Assembly (NCBI GenBank): GCA_031549105.1 | Contig: JAVBQK010000115.1 | Location: 1-25,953, forward strand | Direction: 5' to 3' | Length of the DNA stretch: 25,953 nucleotides | Source of the DNA: Avichristensenella sp031549105 | GTDB lineage: Bacteria > Bacillota > Clostridia > Christensenellales > Aristaeellaceae | Program-made: the position numbers and the translations under genes | In this document: positions 5,284 to 13,509 of the stretch, piece after piece | How the letters are laid out: each line of letters opens with the position of its first letter | Position numbering within the stretch: the first letter of the stretch is position 1 | The notes under the pieces: model-generated | Databases searched by the model: none | The model's input: only the letters and a program-made list of their open reading frames with translations | Told to the model about the DNA's origin: nothing

Positions 5284-7890
5284 ATGCGCATATGCAACCT
5301 ACGGGTGGAGAACCTGACAAACCCCATTGGCATCGACTGCCCCTCCCCTACCTTTCAATGGAACGCGGCGGACTGCCCGGATGGGTGGAAGCAGGCAGCT
5401 TGCCGTGTGCAGGTGATGCAGGGCGGGAGCCCGCTCTGGGACAGCGGCCGGGTGGAGACATCCCGCATGAATGGCCTCCGCTATGCCGGACCAGCGCTTG
5501 CACCCGATACCGTGTATGACTGGACGGTGCAGGTCTGGGATGAAGCTCACCCGGATGCCCCCGCCAAGAGCGCCCCAGCGAGCTTCACCACCGCGCTGCT
5601 CTCCCCTGCCGACTGGCACGGCACATGGGTTGGCGAAGTGGAGGACCATGTCAGCCATCTGTTCCGGCATGCCTTTTCGCTGGATGGGCAAATTGAGCGC
5701 GCCAGCCTGTTCGTATGCGGACTGGGGCACTATGAGCTGCATCTCAACGGCCAGCGTGTGGGTGACCGCGTGCTGGAGCCAGGTTGGACCAACTACAAAA
5801 AGAGCTGCCTCTACTCCAGCTATGATGTGACGGATCTCGTCTGCACAGGTGGAAATGCGATGGGCCTGTACCTGGGCGACGGCATGTTCAACCTGCCCGG
5901 CGGACGTTATGTGTACTTTGAGCGCACGTTCGGCAAGATGAAGTTCCTCTTGCAGCTCAACATTCACTATGCCGACGGGCGCGTCACTGAGGTGGTCAGC
6001 GGGCCTTATTGGCGCATGGCGCAGGGGCCGGAAACGTTCAGCTGCATGTACGGTGGGCTGGACTACGACGCCCGGCTGGAACAGGATGGTTTTGACCACC
6101 CAGACTTCGTGGAGGGCGCGGATTGGACGCCCGCTTGCATCGTCGACGCGCCGGAAGGCGTGCTGGTCTCCCAGACCATGCCGTCGCTGAAGGTGATGGA
6201 AACCTACAAACCCGTCTCCATCGAGGAGACTTCCCCCGGCGTCTACCTCTATGACTTTGGCACGAACTTCTCCGGCTGGGCGCACATTGCCCTCTCCGGC
6301 GGCGAAAGCCTCGCAGGGCGTGTGGTAACGCTAGTGCCCGGCGAGATACTTTCCTCAGACAAACGACCTGACCAGAAGGTCACAGGCCGTGGTTACCACT
6401 GGCAATACACACTAAATGACAAACAGAGCCAAGAATACGCGCCACGCTTCACCTACACAGGCTTTCGCTATGTGGAAGTCACCGGCGCAATCCCGCGTGA
6501 ACTGGCCTCTTCGGGCGAAACCGGCCCGGTGCTGGAGCGCATGACCGGCGAGTTCATCTACCCGGACATACAGGACACGGGCAGCTTCCGCTGCTCCAAT
6601 CCGCTGTTTAACGACATCCACCGCATGGTGCGGCAGGCCATGCTCAGCAACATGAAGAGCGTGCTGACCGACTGCCCCCACCGCGAACGCCTGGGCTGGC
6701 TGGAGCAGACGCACCTGATCGCCCCGGGCCTTCTCTACAACTTTGATCTATCCCACCACTACGCGAAGATTCAGCGGGACTTTGCCGAGGCGCAGTACGA
6801 AAACGGACTCGTCCCCGATATCTGTCCGCAGTATGTGGTGTTCGGCTACCATGCCGGCTATAACGATTCCCCCGAATGGGGCAGCGCCGCGGTGCTGAAT
6901 CCATGGTATACTTACTTGCGCACAGGCGACACGGGCCTTCTAACCCAATACTACCCGGAGATGGCTCGCTATGTCGACTACCTGACCAGCCGTGCGCACC
7001 ATCATGTGCTGCACCACGGGCTGGGCGATTGGCTGGATATCTCCATGTTCCCTGTGAACGCGCAGAATGCCGCCAACACGCCGGTGCCGGTGGTTGCGAC
7101 GTGCATCTACTACCTGGATGTCACCGTGATGGCAGAGACCGCTGCGCTGCTGGGCTATGCGGAGGACGCACTGCGCTACCGCGCGCTGGCGGCGGAAATC
7201 CGCGGCGAGTTCCGCTTACAGTTCCTGGATAAGCAGAACATCCGCTCCATCCGTGTGGCGAACGGCAGCCAGACCGCGCAGGCGATGGCGCTGATCTGCG
7301 GATTAATTGATGAAGACGAAATCCCGCTGACACTTTCCATGATGGTTCGCGATATTGAGGGGCGCGGCTATGCCACCACCGCCGGGGACATCGGCCATCC
7401 GTTTGTGTTGGCGGCGCTTTGCAAATACGGTCGCTCGGACATCGTGAACCGCATGACCAATGTGACCGACACGCCCAGCTATGGCTACCAAGTGCGTTGC
7501 GGCGCGACGACGCTGGCCGAGGCCTGGGACGGCCCGAACCCCGAGAGGCCGCACGGCTCGCAGAATCACTTCATGCTGGGCGCAATCGAGGAGTGGTTCT
7601 ACGCGGGACTTGCGGGGCTGTGCAGTCTTCGCGCCGGGATGCCGTTTGACAAGGTGCTGATAAAGCCCCACTTTGCCGAGGGGATGGACGAGGTTGAGGC
7701 ATCGACCTGGCACCCTTACGGCCAGATATCGATCCGCTGGCGCAGGGAGGTGGGCGGCATCCAGATCGACCTGATTCTGCCGCCGGGCCTGACTGCACTG
7801 TTCGTATCAGAGCTGGATGGTGCGGAGACACCGCTTGCCTCCGGCCACCATCAGTTTACACTGCATGAAGCAAGCACAAAGGAGAACTAA
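5284..7890 (+). CDS. Alpha-L-rhamnosidase, glycoside hydrolase family 78
   Basis: Protein of 868 residues without signal peptide, so cytoplasmic. The start has GAGGG six bases upstream, and the N-terminus (LRVENLTNPIGID) matches the usual GH78 opening. Order: N-terminal Ig-like and beta-sandwich domains (about 1-330, including FVCGLGHYELHLNGQRVGD), an (alpha/alpha)6 barrel (about 430-770) and a C-terminal sandwich. The family motif DCPHRERLGWLEQ begins at Asp463; Glu468 is at the place of the family's general acid. At the position of a further conserved Asp in characterised members there is Gln475, a variant I recall in a GH78 subgroup. A second block, GATTLAEAWDG (Glu746), matches the late conserved acidic region. 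The reaction is release of terminal alpha-L-rhamnose. It heads the enzyme part of the operon; the next start lies 1 nt after its stop. Confidence 0.93.
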   Translation: MRICNLRVENLTNPIGIDCPSPTFQWNAADCPDGWKQAACRVQVMQGGSPLWDSGRVETSRMNGLRYAGPALAPDTVYDWTVQVWDEAHPDAPAKSAPASFTTALLSPADWHGTWVGEVEDHVSHLFRHAFSLDGQIERASLFVCGLGHYELHLNGQRVGDRVLEPGWTNYKKSCLYSSYDVTDLVCTGGNAMGLYLGDGMFNLPGGRYVYFERTFGKMKFLLQLNIHYADGRVTEVVSGPYWRMAQGPETFSCMYGGLDYDARLEQDGFDHPDFVEGADWTPACIVDAPEGVLVSQTMPSLKVMETYKPVSIEETSPGVYLYDFGTNFSGWAHIALSGGESLAGRVVTLVPGEILSSDKRPDQKVTGRGYHWQYTLNDKQSQEYAPRFTYTGFRYVEVTGAIPRELASSGETGPVLERMTGEFIYPDIQDTGSFRCSNPLFNDIHRMVRQAMLSNMKSVLTDCPHRERLGWLEQTHLIAPGLLYNFDLSHHYAKIQRDFAEAQYENGLVPDICPQYVVFGYHAGYNDSPEWGSAAVLNPWYTYLRTGDTGLLTQYYPEMARYVDYLTSRAHHHVLHHGLGDWLDISMFPVNAQNAANTPVPVVATCIYYLDVTVMAETAALLGYAEDALRYRALAAEIRGEFRLQFLDKQNIRSIRVANGSQTAQAMALICGLIDEDEIPLTLSMMVRDIEGRGYATTAGDIGHPFVLAALCKYGRSDIVNRMTNVTDTPSYGYQVRCGATTLAEAWDGPNPERPHGSQNHFMLGAIEEWFYAGLAGLCSLRAGMPFDKVLIKPHFAEGMDEVEASTWHPYGQISIRWRREVGGIQIDLILPPGLTALFVSELDGAETPLASGHHQFTLHEASTKEN

Positions 7891-7891
7891 G

Positions 7892-8908
7892 ATGAAGAAT
7901 TCCGATCCGCGCATTGCCAAGTACCTGACCCCTTACCGCTACCCCGAGCCGGTGATGTGGGGCTCGGGAGAGCCCGGCGCGTTTGACGAAAAGGCCGTGG
8001 ACATTCCGTTTGTGTTTGAGCACCAGGGGCGCTATCAGATGCTCTACACCGGCTTTGACGGCCAGGGCTACCAGTCTGCGCTAGCCGAGAGCGACGACCT
8101 GCTGCACTGGCGGAAAAAGGGCGTTATCCTCGCGAAGACGCCGGGCAGCGGCCGCTTTGACGCGATGAGCATCATGGGCAGCTGGATCGTCAAGGAGAGC
8201 GACAACCTATACGATACGCCGCGCCTGCGCAAGATCGACGGCAAGTACTGGATGACCTATAGCGCGTATCCCGGCGCGGGCTATGAGGAAGGCGCGGCGG
8301 AGATCGGCCTGGCGTGGTGCGATGACGAGTCGCTGCTCACCTGGCACCCGCTGGATACGCCCATTCATTCCTGGCGCGGCGGCGCGGACTGGGAACATGG
8401 CGGGCTATACCGCTCCTGCCTGTTGGAACACGACGGGCTATGGTATCTTTTCTACAACGCCAAGAACCTGACCGAGGGGAGCTGGATCGAGCAAACAGGT
8501 TGCGCCACCTCGCCCGACATGAAGAACTGGACACGCCACCCGGAAAACCCGCTGCTGCGCGTCAGTCCGGGCCGTTGGGATGGTAGGTTTGTCTCCGAGC
8601 CGTGCATCGTGCGGGATGGCGACCTGTGGCTCAACTTCTACTTTGGCTTTAACGGCGGCCACGCGATGGACGGCCTGGCCGTCTCCACCGATCTGATCCA
8701 CTGGGACAAGGCTGAGGAGCCGATCCTGACGAGCGGCGCGCCCGGCTCGCTGGATGAGGGGCATGCCCACAAGGCCTCCATGTTCTACAAGGACGGCCGC
8801 CTCTGGCACTTCTACTGCGCGACGCGCCCCTGGCGCGAGGGTGACCCCACCAAGATATACAATGAATTCCGCACCATTGCCGTTGCGTCCGACCAAACGT
8901 TTGTGTAA
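7892..8908 (+). CDS. Five-bladed beta-propeller glycosidase-like protein, GH43-like
   Basis: Protein of 338 residues. The start at 7892 is set by AAAGGAG seven bases upstream and by the GH78 stop at 7890; the upstream extension of the frame is not needed. Five repeated blades can be read, each with a pattern like DG-x-x-W/Y-x-x-F/Y-Y: near residues 45-56, 114-124, 180-189, 240-251 and 300-310. Candidate catalytic acids of the clan-F type are Asp37 (VDIPF), Asp108 (LYDTP) and Glu236 (VSEPC). These fit the base, pKa-modulator and acid pattern of GH43, although GH32, GH117 and GH130 share the fold. No signal peptide. Substrate is unclear; by context, removal of an arabinose, galactose or similar decoration from the rhamnose-rich oligosaccharide is plausible. 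Confidence 0.75.
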   Translation: MKNSDPRIAKYLTPYRYPEPVMWGSGEPGAFDEKAVDIPFVFEHQGRYQMLYTGFDGQGYQSALAESDDLLHWRKKGVILAKTPGSGRFDAMSIMGSWIVKESDNLYDTPRLRKIDGKYWMTYSAYPGAGYEEGAAEIGLAWCDDESLLTWHPLDTPIHSWRGGADWEHGGLYRSCLLEHDGLWYLFYNAKNLTEGSWIEQTGCATSPDMKNWTRHPENPLLRVSPGRWDGRFVSEPCIVRDGDLWLNFYFGFNGGHAMDGLAVSTDLIHWDKAEEPILTSGAPGSLDEGHAHKASMFYKDGRLWHFYCATRPWREGDPTKIYNEFRTIAVASDQTFV

Positions 8909-8924
8909 TCAAGGAGTGCTACCG

Positions 8925-11483
8925 ATGATGACAAAACTGGAACAACTGCTGCAAGGGCAGGGCGGAAACCATATCCTACCTTTTCTGTGGATGCACGGGG
9001 AGCCGCACGACGTGATCCGCGAGGAGGTCGCAGCAATCGCATCCTGCGGCATTGGCGAGATGTGCATTGAATCGCGCCCCCATCCGGATTTTGGCGGCCC
9101 GCACTGGTGGAGCGATGTAGATGTAGTCATGGATGAAGCGCGCCAGCGGGCCATGCGCGTGTGGGTGCTGGACGATAACAAGTTCCCTACCGGCCATGCC
9201 AATGGAGCATATGAAGCCTGTCCGGAGAAGGCTAAGTGGTATCTGGCTGAACGGCACATGGACCTGATTGGCCCGGCGCAGGACACGATGGTGCTGGTTG
9301 CGCCCTTCCTGCCAAAGGATGCGCGGCTGCTCTCCATCCTGGCCTATCCCCGCCCGGACTTGGATCAGACTGACATCTCTCTGGACGGCGTGATCGACCC
9401 TACTGAAAGCCTGAATGAAGGCTTTGTCCGCATGGATCTGCCTGCTGGGGCATACCGACTGTTCGTACTGTTTGCCACGCAGACAGGTGGTGGACGGCCG
9501 CATTATATGAACCTGATTGACGCGGAATCCGTCCGTGTGTTGATTGATGCCGTATACGAGCCGCACTACGCGCGCTATCGGGATGATTTCGGCAAGACTT
9601 TCGCAGGGTTCTTCTCCGATGAACCGGAGCTAGGCAACACGCCTGGCTATGACTTCCACGAAACGCTGGGCAAGCCCGATATGCGGTTGCCATGGAGCAG
9701 CGCACTGGAAGAGCGGCTTCGCGCTGCCTGGGGCGCGGACTTCGCGCGCAACCTGCCTGCGCTGTGGTATGGGGCGGGTGAACAGGACGCAAATATCCGT
9801 TACCATTACATGGACGTGATGACGCGCCTCGTCGGTGAGTGCCTCTCGGGCCAACTGGGCGCGTGGTGCGCAGAGCGTGGCGTAGAGTACATCGGCCACA
9901 TCATTGAGGATGACAACGCGCACGGCCGCATGGGTTGCAGCATCGGCCATTACTTCCGCGAACAGGCGGGCCAGCACATCAGTGGGATCGACGTAGTGCA
10001 CCACCAGATCGTGCCCGGGTTCACCGGAACCATCCATCGCTGGGTGGGTTGGCAACATGACGGCGAATTCTTCCACTTCGGCCTGGCAAAGCTGGGCAGC
10101 TCCGCCGCGCATCTTTACCCGCACATGCAGGGCCGTGCGCTGTGCGAGATATTCGGCAACTATGGCTGGGGCGAAGGCATCGGGATGATGAAGTGGCTGA
10201 CCGACCACATGCTCTGCCGGGGCATCAACCGGTTTGTCCCGCATGCGTTCTCCCCCACCTTCCCGGATCGGGACTGCCCGCCGCACTTTTACGCGAGAGG
10301 CAACAACCCGCAGTTTGGCTTCTTTCAGGCGCTGATGCGCTATATGAACCGGGTTTCTTTCCTGCTTAGCGGCGCGCGCTTTCCGGCGGACGCGGCGGTG
10401 CTCTACCATGCCGATGCCGAATGGGGCGGCGACGCGATGCTCTTCCAGAAGCCGGTGCGCGCGCTGATGGAGCGCCAGCTCGGCTGCGATGTGGTTCCGT
10501 GCGATCTGCTGGGCGCGGAGACGGCATCTGTCGAACGCGGAAGATTGCTCATTAATGGCAATGCGTATGCGGCGCTGGTCATTCCCGGCTGCGACTTCTT
10601 ACCAGAGGAAGCTACGCGCCGCATTGAGGAGCTGGCGAGCGAAGGTCTTGCAGTTTTGTTTGTGGAAAAAAGGCCAGCGGGGATCTCTATTGGGCGTGTG
10701 ATTTCTCTGGCGGATGTAGCGACTGAGGTTGCGGCAATCGCTTCACCGGAGATATCGCTGGATGCCTATCTGCCAAACCTGCGGTTCTTCTGCGCCGAGC
10801 ACGCCACGGGCGAAAAGGTTTATTTCTTTTTCAATGAAGATATTGCCGCTCGCGCAGACTGCCACGTGCAGATTCTCCAGGGCAGCTGTGCCGCAATGGC
10901 TCAATATGATGCCACCGCAAATCGTTCGGAAACCTTCCTGCTGGAAGCGAATCGCTTTTCCCTCTCGCTCGCGCCGGGTGAATCAACCGTGTTGGTGCCG
11001 CTGGCTGTCGCGCCACAGGGCACACGTGCGCTTTCCGCTCCGTGCGAGGAGATACCACTTTCCACCGCATGGCGCGTTTCCGCCGCACCGCAGGACGCGC
11101 CCGGTGAGTTCACCCCGCTACTGACCATCCCGGAGGGCGCACCGCTGCCGAACCTGGGAAAGCCCGGATTCACGGGCGTTTACCGCTACGAATGCACATT
11201 CCCTGCCCACCCAGCCGCACGCGCTGTGCTCTATTTCCCCCAAGTATCCGACGGGGCGGAAATCTGGATCAATGATGAACCTGCAGGCATGGTGCTGGGC
11301 AACTCCGACCAAGTGGATGTTAGCCGCCTGCTGCGCGAGGGGGAAAATACCCTGCGCGTGGAGATCGCAACCACGCTTGTGTGGACCATCAAGGACCCCG
11401 TTTCGGTCTTTACGCAGCTTGCGCCGGTGGGCCTGATGGAAGCACCACGCCTGCTGTACTACGAAGGAGGCTCTCATGAATAA
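8925..11483 (+). CDS. GH106-like alpha-L-rhamnosidase-family protein
   Basis: Protein of 852 residues. The start ATG at 8925 (a second ATG follows at once) has AAGGAG eight bases upstream; the frame's more upstream ATG lies inside the previous gene. The N-terminal half is a TIM-barrel type domain with acidic motifs expected in this group: FFSDEPEL (Asp232, Glu233), GHIIEDDN (Glu328) and CEIFGNYGWGEG (Glu408). A middle alpha/beta domain (about residues 490-600) resembles the trimer-like domain of GH42 enzymes. The C-terminus is a galactose-binding-like sandwich (about 740-850, RAVLYFPQVSDGAEIWINDEPAG). Family knowledge points to alpha-L-rhamnosidase or a related exo-glycosidase; the exact linkage is not readable. 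No signal peptide. It overlaps the next gene by 8 nt. A paralogue lies at 15553. Confidence 0.72.
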   Translation: MMTKLEQLLQGQGGNHILPFLWMHGEPHDVIREEVAAIASCGIGEMCIESRPHPDFGGPHWWSDVDVVMDEARQRAMRVWVLDDNKFPTGHANGAYEACPEKAKWYLAERHMDLIGPAQDTMVLVAPFLPKDARLLSILAYPRPDLDQTDISLDGVIDPTESLNEGFVRMDLPAGAYRLFVLFATQTGGGRPHYMNLIDAESVRVLIDAVYEPHYARYRDDFGKTFAGFFSDEPELGNTPGYDFHETLGKPDMRLPWSSALEERLRAAWGADFARNLPALWYGAGEQDANIRYHYMDVMTRLVGECLSGQLGAWCAERGVEYIGHIIEDDNAHGRMGCSIGHYFREQAGQHISGIDVVHHQIVPGFTGTIHRWVGWQHDGEFFHFGLAKLGSSAAHLYPHMQGRALCEIFGNYGWGEGIGMMKWLTDHMLCRGINRFVPHAFSPTFPDRDCPPHFYARGNNPQFGFFQALMRYMNRVSFLLSGARFPADAAVLYHADAEWGGDAMLFQKPVRALMERQLGCDVVPCDLLGAETASVERGRLLINGNAYAALVIPGCDFLPEEATRRIEELASEGLAVLFVEKRPAGISIGRVISLADVATEVAAIASPEISLDAYLPNLRFFCAEHATGEKVYFFFNEDIAARADCHVQILQGSCAAMAQYDATANRSETFLLEANRFSLSLAPGESTVLVPLAVAPQGTRALSAPCEEIPLSTAWRVSAAPQDAPGEFTPLLTIPEGAPLPNLGKPGFTGVYRYECTFPAHPAARAVLYFPQVSDGAEIWINDEPAGMVLGNSDQVDVSRLLREGENTLRVEIATTLVWTIKDPVSVFTQLAPVGLMEAPRLLYYEGGSHE

Positions 11484-13488
11484 GCAAAAGTTCGTCTATT
11501 TCGGCGGCGACTACAACCCCGACCAGTGGGATGACGCGACAATTGACGAGGATATGCGGCTGTTTAAGCTCGCGGGCATCAACCTGGTGACGCTACCCGT
11601 GTTCTCCTGGGCAAAGCTGGAGCCGGACGAGGGCGTGTATAACTTCGGCTGGCTGGATGCGCTGATGGATAAATTCGCCGCGAATGGCCTGAAGGTCTGC
11701 CTCGCGACGCCGACGACCGCGCAACCGGCGTGGCTCTCCAGCCGTTACCCCGAGGTGCTGCCTGTCGACATTGCCGGACGCAAGCGCACCCATGGCATGC
11801 GTGTGTTCTTCTGCGTCAACAGCCTGAAATACCGCGAGCGCGCCGCCGCCATCGCCGAGCAAATGGCCCAGCGCTACAAGGACCATCCCTCTTTGGCCGT
11901 CTGGCATGTATCCAACGAGTACGGCACCTACTGCTACTGCCCCACCTGCCAAGCCAAGTTCCGCCTGTGGCTGAAAAACCGTTACGGCACGATAGAGGAG
12001 CTCAACCGCCGCTGGACAACCGCGTTCTGGGGCCGGACGGTGTATAGCTTTGAGGAAATCACGCTGCCCACCGAGCTAAATGACGATTACCGCTTCAACC
12101 CTGTCATCCAGCTGGACTATATGCGCTTTGTCACCGACTCCACCGCCGAGTGCTTCCGCAACGAGCGCGATGTGCTCAAGCGTTACACGCCGGATGTGCC
12201 TGTCACCTCCAACATCAGCGGGTTCATCAAGAAGCTGAACCAACGCGTGATGACACGGGACATGGACGCCGCGGGCTGGGACAACTACCCGTGGCCGCAT
12301 GACGAGCCGTCGTTTATCGCGTTCAAACACGATATCATGCGCGGGCTAAAGGGCGGCGCGCCGTTCCTGCTGATGGAACAGTCGCCCAACCAACAAAACT
12401 GGCAGCCCTACAACAAGCTCAAGCGCCCGGGCGAGGTGCGGCTGCTATCCTACCAGGCGATGGCGCATGGTGCGGACAGCTGCCTGTTCTTCCAGCTGCG
12501 CCAGTCGCAGGGCGGGCAGGAGAAGCTGCACGGCGCGGTCATCGCGCATGCGGGGCATGAAAACACGCGCGTCTTTCGCGAGACGGCAAAACTCGGCGCG
12601 GAGCTGGAGAAGCTCGGCGGTGCGTTCGTCGGCGGGCGCACGAAGGCAAAGGCCGCGCTGCTGCTCGACTGGGAAAGCTGGTGGGCGCTGGAGCCATCCA
12701 GTGGGCCAAGCCGTGACATGGACTTCCTGCGCGACGCCGCGAAATATTATAAGGCGCTCTACAGCCAGAACATCGCGGTGGACGTGATCGGCGTGGACGA
12801 TCCCTTGGACGGCTACGCGCTGGTGATCGCGCCGATGCTGTATATGATGAAGCCGGGCGTGGCTGCGTCGCTCACCCGCTATGTGGAAAAGGGTGGCACG
12901 CTCGTCGCCACAACGATGACCGGCATTGCGGACGAAAACGACCGCTGCGTGTTCGGCGAGTACCCAGGGCCGCTGAAGGAAGTGCTGGGCGTGTGGGTGG
13001 AGGAGACGGACGCGCTGCTGCCTGCCGAGCGCAACCGCATGCTAGCGGAGCCGGGCGCGGAAGGCCTATCCGGCGAGTACGCGTGCGACTTTCTCTGCGA
13101 CCTTCTGCACCTGCGCGGTGCGGAGGCGCTCTGCCGCTTCGGCGATGATTTCTACGCCGGTATGCCCGCCGCCACCTGCAATAGCTTTGGCCAGGGCGCG
13201 GCGTATTACATCGGCACGCGGCCTGAAGATGCGTTCCTCACAGATTTCTTTACGGCGCTCTGTACCCGTATGGACATCGCTGCGCCTTTTGCGTCTGCTT
13301 TCGGCGTGGAGATCACCGAGCGCATCTCGGATATGGGCCGCACCATGTTCATCATCAACCACAATCAGTCCGAAGCCTGGGTGGATTTCGGCAACGAGAC
13401 AACAACAGACCTGCTCCTGGGCGGGCAAAAGAGCGGCAGACAGGCGATTGCGCCACGCGATGTGTGGGTGCTGCGCCGGAACGCCTGA
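11476..13488 (+). CDS. Beta-galactosidase, glycoside hydrolase family 42 (first copy)
   Basis: Protein of 670 residues, typical GH42 length, starting within the end of the previous gene with GGAGG seven bases upstream. The N-terminal barrel opens with FGGDYNPDQW, a hallmark of the family. Glu148 in WHVSNEYG is the acid/base and Glu301 in LLMEQSPNQQNW is the nucleophile, both intact. A cysteine cluster, one Cys in FFCVNSLKYRE plus CYCPTCQ just after the acid/base, matches the structural zinc site of GH42 enzymes. Residues about 390-600 form the trimerisation domain (VIAPMLYMMKPGVAASL), followed by a small C-terminal beta domain. The family releases beta-linked galactose, or occasionally alpha-L-arabinopyranose. 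Cytoplasmic by lack of signal peptide. Followed 21 nt later by a second, diverged GH42 gene. Confidence 0.96.
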   Translation: MNKQKFVYFGGDYNPDQWDDATIDEDMRLFKLAGINLVTLPVFSWAKLEPDEGVYNFGWLDALMDKFAANGLKVCLATPTTAQPAWLSSRYPEVLPVDIAGRKRTHGMRVFFCVNSLKYRERAAAIAEQMAQRYKDHPSLAVWHVSNEYGTYCYCPTCQAKFRLWLKNRYGTIEELNRRWTTAFWGRTVYSFEEITLPTELNDDYRFNPVIQLDYMRFVTDSTAECFRNERDVLKRYTPDVPVTSNISGFIKKLNQRVMTRDMDAAGWDNYPWPHDEPSFIAFKHDIMRGLKGGAPFLLMEQSPNQQNWQPYNKLKRPGEVRLLSYQAMAHGADSCLFFQLRQSQGGQEKLHGAVIAHAGHENTRVFRETAKLGAELEKLGGAFVGGRTKAKAALLLDWESWWALEPSSGPSRDMDFLRDAAKYYKALYSQNIAVDVIGVDDPLDGYALVIAPMLYMMKPGVAASLTRYVEKGGTLVATTMTGIADENDRCVFGEYPGPLKEVLGVWVEETDALLPAERNRMLAEPGAEGLSGEYACDFLCDLLHLRGAEALCRFGDDFYAGMPAATCNSFGQGAAYYIGTRPEDAFLTDFFTALCTRMDIAAPFASAFGVEITERISDMGRTMFIINHNQSEAWVDFGNETTTDLLLGGQKSGRQAIAPRDVWVLRRNA

Positions 13489-13509
13489 CAACCATAGGAG
13501 GAACAGAGA

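Noticed and set aside
5299..6285. 328-codon minus-strand frame inside the GH78 gene, and similar long antisense frames inside the other enzyme genes
   Set aside because: All lie opposite genes with clear catalytic motifs and give low-complexity translations; no promoters or ribosome binding sites noticed.
8754..8924. Upstream start at 8754 for the first GH106-like gene
   Set aside because: It lies within the propeller gene and lacks a ribosome binding site; AAGGAG at 8911-8916 selects 8925.
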